A stretch of 64,000 bases of DNA from Microbacterium sp. MYb62. GTDB lineage: Bacteria; Actinomycetota; Actinomycetes; Actinomycetales; Microbacteriaceae. This document shows positions 59,894 to 64,000 of this stretch, piece by piece. The notes beneath the pieces are model-generated. The model saw only the letters and a list, made by a program, of their open reading frames with translations. It searched no databases and was not told where the DNA came from. Position numbers and translations under genes: made by a program. The DNA lies in assembly GCF_002979475.1 (NCBI RefSeq), contig NZ_PCOY01000017.1:1-64000 (forward strand), written 5' to 3'. Each line of letters starts with the position of its first letter. The stretch's first letter is position 1.

Positions 59894-61687
59894 ATGGCGA
59901 CGCGGATGCTGCGACGCGGTCTGCCGCGTGTACCGGGAGGGGAGCCCTGGCCTCCCGCGGCCGAGGTCGCCTCTGCCGCGGAGGCGGCTGTCGTGGACCC
60001 CGCTGCCGCGGACACGGACGCCCCGGTTTCCCCGGACGCCACGCGCGCCCCGTCGGCCGACACGCCACATGTCGGACGTTCGGCGGGTCCTGATCCGACA
60101 TCTGGCGTGTCGGCCCCCGGTGTGACGCCAGGTGCAGGTGCAGGTGCAGGTGCAGGTGCAGGTGCGGGTTCGGGTGTGACGGCAGGGGCGGGTGCGGGTG
60201 TGGCGGCGGGGCGCAGCGGCGTCGTCCGCGTCCGTCGGGGCCTGCCTCGTGTCGTCGGAGGTGAACCGTGGCCGCCTGCGGGGGCAGAGCCCTCGCCTCC
60301 GGTCGTCCAGCCCGAGACGACCGCCGAGACGACCACGGCGACTGCGGTCGCAGACACTCGCAGCGAGGCACCTGAACTCGCCCCCGCCGCGTCGCAGCCC
60401 CGCGAGGACGCTTCGGCTCCGGTCGCCCCCGTCGCTCCGGTCGCGGAGTCGTCCGCCCCGGAATCCCTTTCGAGTGGCGGTATCCGCCGCGGGCTTCCGC
60501 GTGTCGTGGGCGGCGAGCCCTGGCCGCCCGCGGAGACGGTTCCCTCGATGGCAGGCGATCCGCTGCCGTCCGCGGTCGACGGATCGGAACCGCAGGACCG
60601 GGTCGTGGGGGATGCCGCACCCGCCGCCGTGGCGGATGCCGCACCGGCCCCGGCTGCGGTCGCGGTGCCTGCTCCCGCATCCGCCGTCGCGACCCCGGCG
60701 ATCGCCGACGTCGCCATTCCGCTCCGCGGAACACGCACGGTCTGGAACGGCCGCGCGCCACGACACATCGACGTCGCGCCGGCATCCGGGCGCCGCCGTC
60801 CGACCTGGACGCAGGCGATCGCCGTGCTGCTCGGTGCGGCCGCGCTCGGGCTGATCGCGGGAGCGGCGATCGCCTTCGTGCGCGCGCTCCTCAGCTTCCC
60901 CTTCATGCAGGACTTCCTCGCAGCGTTCCCCGGCGAGTACGAGCCGGGCATCGCCGTCGAGCCGGGGTTCGCTCCCTGGATCGGCTGGCAGCATTTCTTC
61001 AACATGTTCCTGATGGTGCTGATCATCCGCTCCGGCCTGCAGGTGCGCACCGAGAAGCGACCGACCGTCTTCTGGACGCCCCGCGGCAACGCGAAGGGCA
61101 AGATCAGCCTGAACCTCTGGTTCCACCAGTCGCTCGACATCCTGTGGCTCGTGAACGGCGTGATCTTCGTGGTGCTGCTGTTCGTCACCGGGCACTGGGT
61201 GCGCATCGTGCCGACGAGCTGGGAGGTGTTCCCGAACGCCCTGTCGGCGGCGCTGCAGTACGTCTCGTTCGACTGGCCGCACGAGAACGGCTGGAACAAC
61301 TACAACAGCCTGCAGCAGCTCGCCTACTTCGCGACCGTGTTCATCGCCGCCCCGCTCGCGGCGATCACCGGATTCCGCATGTCGGGGCTCTGGCCGAAGA
61401 AGGCCGAGAAGCTGTCGAAGGCCTATCCGGTCGAGTGGGCGCGGGCGCTGCACTTCCCGATCATGCTCTACTTCGTGGCGTTCATCATCGCGCACGTCGC
61501 CCTGGTGATGCTCACCGGATTCCTGCGCAACCTGAATCACATGTTCGCCTCGCAGGACGCGGTCACCTGGACGGGGTTCTGGGTGTTCATCGTCTCGCTC
61601 GTCGTGATCGCGATCGCCTGGGTGGCTGCACGGCCGCTCGTGCTCGCGCCCATCGCGAAGGCGTTCGGAAAGGTCTCCGGACGCTGA
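59894..61687 (+). CDS. b-type cytochrome membrane protein with a long repeat-rich N-terminus, coupled to etfBA
   Basis: A 597-residue protein. Residues 1-~290 are low-complexity Ala/Pro/Gly-rich and contain three copies of RRGLPRVxGGEPWPP (about residues 7-21, 114-128, 196-210), a Gly-Ala run and a 59-bp palindromic insertion (residues ~55-74). The C-terminal part has about six spans and histidines in GWQHFFN (367), FHQSLD (411), LHFPIM (520) and AHVALV (534), suggesting heme ligation as in cytochrome b/b6 families. It starts 2 nt after etfA, so it may pass ETF electrons to quinone. This role is inference; heme binding and topology need proof. Confidence 0.72.
   Translation: MATRMLRRGLPRVPGGEPWPPAAEVASAAEAAVVDPAAADTDAPVSPDATRAPSADTPHVGRSAGPDPTSGVSAPGVTPGAGAGAGAGAGAGSGVTAGAGAGVAAGRSGVVRVRRGLPRVVGGEPWPPAGAEPSPPVVQPETTAETTTATAVADTRSEAPELAPAASQPREDASAPVAPVAPVAESSAPESLSSGGIRRGLPRVVGGEPWPPAETVPSMAGDPLPSAVDGSEPQDRVVGDAAPAAVADAAPAPAAVAVPAPASAVATPAIADVAIPLRGTRTVWNGRAPRHIDVAPASGRRRPTWTQAIAVLLGAAALGLIAGAAIAFVRALLSFPFMQDFLAAFPGEYEPGIAVEPGFAPWIGWQHFFNMFLMVLIIRSGLQVRTEKRPTVFWTPRGNAKGKISLNLWFHQSLDILWLVNGVIFVVLLFVTGHWVRIVPTSWEVFPNALSAALQYVSFDWPHENGWNNYNSLQQLAYFATVFIAAPLAAITGFRMSGLWPKKAEKLSKAYPVEWARALHFPIMLYFVAFIIAHVALVMLTGFLRNLNHMFASQDAVTWTGFWVFIVSLVVIAIAWVAARPLVLAPIAKAFGKVSGR
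60056..60114. repeat. 59-bp palindromic element, copy 2, inside the cytochrome gene
   Basis: Arms 60056-60076 and 60094-60114 (21 bp, one mismatch at C60068) with a 17-nt loop, extended by one G-C pair. Right arm is identical to that of copy 1 (25965-25985). The loop differs. It is read in the same frame as copy 1, in the disordered N-terminal part. Confidence 0.9.
60131..60178 (+). repeat. GGTGCA hexamer run coding Gly-Ala repeats
   Basis: Five perfect GGTGCA hexamers (60131-60160) followed by three degenerate ones (GGTGCG, GGTTCG, GGTGTG). It lies 16 nt after the palindromic element and could vary in length by slippage without changing frame. Confidence 0.85.
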
Positions 61688-61750
61688 CACCACGACGCTG
61701 ACACCACGGCGCTGACACCAGGGCACTGGCACCACGCACTGACACCAGGG
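61682..61750 (+). repeat. five 13-14-bp tandem repeats across the cytochrome stop
   Basis: Units such as CGCTGACACCACGA, CGCTGACACCACGG and CGCTGACACCAGGG (61682 onward), then two copies starting CACTG. The first contains the cytochrome TGA stop. Same style as the repeats at 10544 and 19299. Confidence 0.8.
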
Positions 61751-61794
61751 CATCCCCGCACGACGCGTCCCCCCGCACGACGGAAGGAAAGATC

Positions 61795-62946
61795 ATGGCC
61801 GAGGCATTCATCATCGACGCGGTCCGTTCCCCCGTCGGCCGGCGAGGGGGATCGCTCGCGGGCATCCACCCGGCCGACCTGGGCGCGCACAGCCTGACCG
61901 CACTGGTCGAGCGCACGGGCATCGACCCCGGCGCGATCGACGACGTCGTGCTCGGTGCGATCGATGCGATCGGCGGGCAGGCGGGCAACGTGGCGCGCAC
62001 GGCCGCTCTGGTCGCCGGATTCCCGGAGCACGTGCCGGGCGTGACGATCGACCGCCAGTGCGGTTCGAGCCAACAGGCCGTGCACTTCGCCGCACAGGCC
62101 GTGATGAGCGGCACGAGCGACCTCGTGATCGCGGGCGGTCTGCAGAACATGTCGCAGGTGCCGCTGACCGCGGCGGCGACCGTGGGGGAGGCGTACGGCT
62201 TCACGACGCCGTACGCCGAGTCGCCCGGTTGGCGCGCGCGCTACGGCGAACAGGAGATCTCGCAGTTCGCGGGTGCCGAGCTGATCGCCGCGAAATGGGA
62301 CATCTCCCGTGAGGAGATGGAGCAGTACGCCCTGGCGAGTCACCGCCGCGCCGCTCGCGCGCAGGACGAGGGGCGCTTCGCGAAGGAGATCGCTCCGCTG
62401 AACGGCCTCGACCACGATGAGGGCGTGCGCCGGGACACCACCCTGGAGCGGATGGCGGGTCTCGCGCCGTTGCGAGAGGGCGGGCGGATCACCGCCGCGG
62501 TCTCGTCGCAGATCAGCGATGCCTCCAGCGCGGTGCTCGTCGCGAGCGAACGGGCCGTGCACGCGCACGGGCTCACGCCGCGTGCACGGATCCATCAGAT
62601 GGCGGTGCGCGGCGCCAGCCCCGTCCTCATGCTCACCGCCCCGATTCCGGCCACCCGGCACGCCCTGGAGCGCGCAGGGCTGCGCATCTCCGACATCGAC
62701 CTGTTCGAGGTGAACGAGGCCTTCGCTCCCGTGGTGCTCGCCTGGATGCGCGAGCTCGACGCGCCGCACGAGAAGGTCAACGTCAACGGCGGCGGCATCG
62801 CGCTCGGCCACCCCATCGGCGCGACCGGCACGCGACTCCTGACGACGATGCTGAACGAACTCGAGCGCACCGGCGGACGCTACGGCCTGCAGGCCATGTG
62901 CGAAGGCGGCGGCGTCGCGAACGTGACGATCATCGAACGGCTCTGA
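61795..62946 (+). CDS. acetyl-CoA acetyltransferase/3-ketoacyl-CoA thiolase
   Basis: A 383-residue thiolase. The nucleophilic cysteine is in TIDRQCGSSQQAVHFAAQ (about residue 89), the histidine in GGGIALGHPIGATGTRLL and the second cysteine in CEGGGVANVTII. It cleaves or joins acyl-CoA units in fatty-acid or amino-acid breakdown, matching the ETF next door. GGAAGGAAAGATC precedes the ATG. It is probably not co-transcribed tightly with the cytochrome gene (107-nt gap with repeats). Confidence 0.94.
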   Translation: MAEAFIIDAVRSPVGRRGGSLAGIHPADLGAHSLTALVERTGIDPGAIDDVVLGAIDAIGGQAGNVARTAALVAGFPEHVPGVTIDRQCGSSQQAVHFAAQAVMSGTSDLVIAGGLQNMSQVPLTAAATVGEAYGFTTPYAESPGWRARYGEQEISQFAGAELIAAKWDISREEMEQYALASHRRAARAQDEGRFAKEIAPLNGLDHDEGVRRDTTLERMAGLAPLREGGRITAAVSSQISDASSAVLVASERAVHAHGLTPRARIHQMAVRGASPVLMLTAPIPATRHALERAGLRISDIDLFEVNEAFAPVVLAWMRELDAPHEKVNVNGGGIALGHPIGATGTRLLTTMLNELERTGGRYGLQAMCEGGGVANVTIIERL

Positions 62947-62972
62947 GCCGGAGCGAACCGCAACGGACGACG

Positions 62973-63008
62973 AGAACGGGCCGCCTCCGAGAGGAGACGG
63001 CCCGTTCT
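62973..63008 (+). terminator. stem-loop terminator after the thiolase gene
   Basis: AGAACGGGCCG (62973-62983) and CGGCCCGTTCT (62998-63008) form an 11-bp stem with extra CCTC/GAGG pairing inside the loop. It lies between the convergent thiolase and acetyltransferase genes. Confidence 0.85.
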
Positions 63009-63026
63009 GCGCGTGTGCTGCGGAGA

Positions 63027-63536
63027 TCAGGGGCGGACGAAGCGGACCTCGGTCAGCGTCTCGCCCAGGAACGGCTCGGTGTGCGTCGCACCGTCGAGGC
63101 GGAAGCCGTTGCGCGTGTAGAAGCGGTGCGCGCGGGGGTTGTCCTCGGCGACCCACAGGTACAGCGGCTCATCCTTCTCGACGGCGGCGTCGAACAGCTT
63201 CTGGCCGATGCCGGTGGAGTGCCAGGCGTCGAGGAGGTAGATGAAGTACAGCTCTCGGAACGCCGGAGCATCCTTGTCGCGGGCGGGGCCCGAACCGACG
63301 AAGCCGACGATCTCGCCGTCGACGAGAGCGGCGTTCATCTTGAACTCGGGGCCCTGCGAGGCCCAGTGCGTCCAGAGCTCTGCCATGCGGCGAGGCGAGA
63401 CCTTCTCCAGCGCAGCCTTGCTGATCAGGTGGTCGTAGGTCTCGTGCCAGCACTGCGCGTGCACGCGACCGAGGGCTTCCGCATCCACATCACGGACCGG
63501 ACGGACGATGACTTCAGACTGGGCTTCGGCGCTCAT
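63027..63536 (-). CDS. GNAT-family N-acetyltransferase
   Basis: A 169-residue GNAT. The acetyl-CoA pyrophosphate loop is in DAWHSTGIGQKLFDAAV and the FYTRNGFRLDGATH C-terminal strand is typical. The substrate is unknown. ATG 63536 gives the normal length. It is convergent with the thiolase. Confidence 0.9.
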   Translation of the reverse strand: MSAEAQSEVIVRPVRDVDAEALGRVHAQCWHETYDHLISKAALEKVSPRRMAELWTHWASQGPEFKMNAALVDGEIVGFVGSGPARDKDAPAFRELYFIYLLDAWHSTGIGQKLFDAAVEKDEPLYLWVAEDNPRAHRFYTRNGFRLDGATHTEPFLGETLTEVRFVRP

Positions 63537-63667
63537 GTTCGTGACTCTACGCGCGGCATCCGCGAAGTGGAAATCGAGTGGATGTTCGATGACACCCGGT
63601 GTGCGGGCATGGAGGGTTCGCACAAGGATGTTCGCGGATCGTGTACTCCTGGCTACGATCGATCCTC

Positions 63668-64000
63668 GTGAACGTGATCTGGCGGACCCTCCTGGTGATC
63701 CTCGGCGCTCGCCGCCGCGTGCGGCGGGGGAAGACCCTCGACCCGACGGCCGTGGGCAGCATCCGGATCACCACACTGCCGACCGACCTCGACATCCTGC
63801 GCCACATGAACAACGGGCGCTACCTGTCGCTGTTCGATCTCGGGCGCTGGGACCAGCTCATCCGCACCGGCCTGTTCGACGCGATGAAGGATCGCGGCTG
63901 GTACGCGGTGGTGTCGAGCGAGACGGTCACGTTCCGCAAGTCGCTGAAGCTGTGGCAGCGGTTCGAGGTGCAGTCGCGGTTCATCGGCCATGACGAGAAG
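63668..64000 (+). CDS. thioesterase-family protein, cut by the window end
   Basis: Only the first 111 codons are present; no stop in the window. Hotdog-fold pattern: LPTDLDILRHMNNGRYLSLF, LGRWDQLIRTGLFDAMKDRG and SSETVTFRKSLKLWQRFEVQ, as in THEM6-like acyl-CoA thioesterases. The start is GTG 63668. Function as an acyl-CoA thioesterase is likely but untested here. Confidence 0.85.
   Translation, partial: MNVIWRTLLVILGARRRVRRGKTLDPTAVGSIRITTLPTDLDILRHMNNGRYLSLFDLGRWDQLIRTGLFDAMKDRGWYAVVSSETVTFRKSLKLWQRFEVQSRFIGHDEK

Noticed and set aside
60131..60178. GGTGCA run as a possible CRISPR or regulatory repeat
   Set aside because: Units are only 6 bp with no spacers and are read in frame as Gly-Ala inside a coding region.
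61682..61750. Tandem repeats as a CRISPR array
   Set aside because: 13-14-bp units with no unique spacers; simple tandem duplication at a gene end.

Overview
High-GC DNA with dense, often overlapping genes, GntR/LacI/MocR-type regulators and actinobacterial families (a CGNR zinc-finger protein, EspC/WXG100-like small proteins, a DUF4407 protein) points to an actinobacterium, most likely Microbacteriaceae and plausibly Microbacterium. This is inferred from gene content and base composition; no rRNA or other marker is present. I saw no tRNA, rRNA, transposase, integrase or CRISPR array. The window is chromosomal metabolic DNA carrying one accessory-looking locus.

Layout. 0-10.6 kb: a TauE/SafE permease, an ankyrin lipoprotein, a KDPG-type aldolase, a membrane-anchored protein with two L7/L12-like domains, rlmN, a flavodoxin-fold oxidoreductase divergent from its TetR regulator, a DUF4407 protein, a MocR regulator overlapping a motif cluster, and an aldo/keto reductase. 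10.6-16 kb: a sugar ABC importer with a PLP enzyme, divergent from a FadR-type regulator. 16-18 kb: an ACT-domain protein, a Cds1-like PLP enzyme and a small cupin. 18-21 kb: GntR, rbsD, rbsK and a divergent transaldolase-like gene. 21-27 kb: an apparently complete non-phosphorylating L-fucose-type pathway (dehydrogenase, lactonase, dehydratase, second dehydrogenase, cleaving hydrolase) with a FadR regulator. 27-29 kb: LacI and a ketose 3-epimerase-like gene between two palindromic operators. 29-33 kb: a ribose-type ABC importer. 33-37.4 kb: an EspC-like protein, a WXG-like/alpha-beta-hydrolase protein broken by a frameshift, four tandem related lipoprotein units (one chimeric, one frameshifted) and a WXG100 protein. 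38-43 kb: a five-gene sugar-acid operon. 43.3-49.3 kb: a CGNR protein, an EamA exporter and the 2-methylcitrate genes with a GntR regulator. 49.3-58 kb: a DJ-1/LysR pair, a valine/isobutyrate catabolic set, and MarR-SRPBCC-DUF1905. 58-64 kb: etfBA followed at once by a b-type cytochrome, a thiolase, an acetyltransferase and a truncated thioesterase.

How the genes work together. A near-identical palindromic core, TGTWAYGACA, lies upstream of the KDPG-type aldolase, between rbsK and the transaldolase, upstream of the ribose-type importer, and twice inside the promoter of the 38-43 kb operon. The GntR/UTRA protein coded with rbsD and rbsK is the obvious candidate regulator, so these scattered genes look like one regulon for import and breakdown of an unidentified sugar or sugar acid. 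The valine genes, prp genes, ETF and thiolase together describe acyl-CoA oxidation.

Most unusual features: the 33-37 kb hydrolase/lipoprotein locus, which resembles a type VII-secreted lipase toxin with lipoprotein immunity partners; a 59-bp palindromic element found in two unrelated genes in the same reading frame; and the multi-site regulon.
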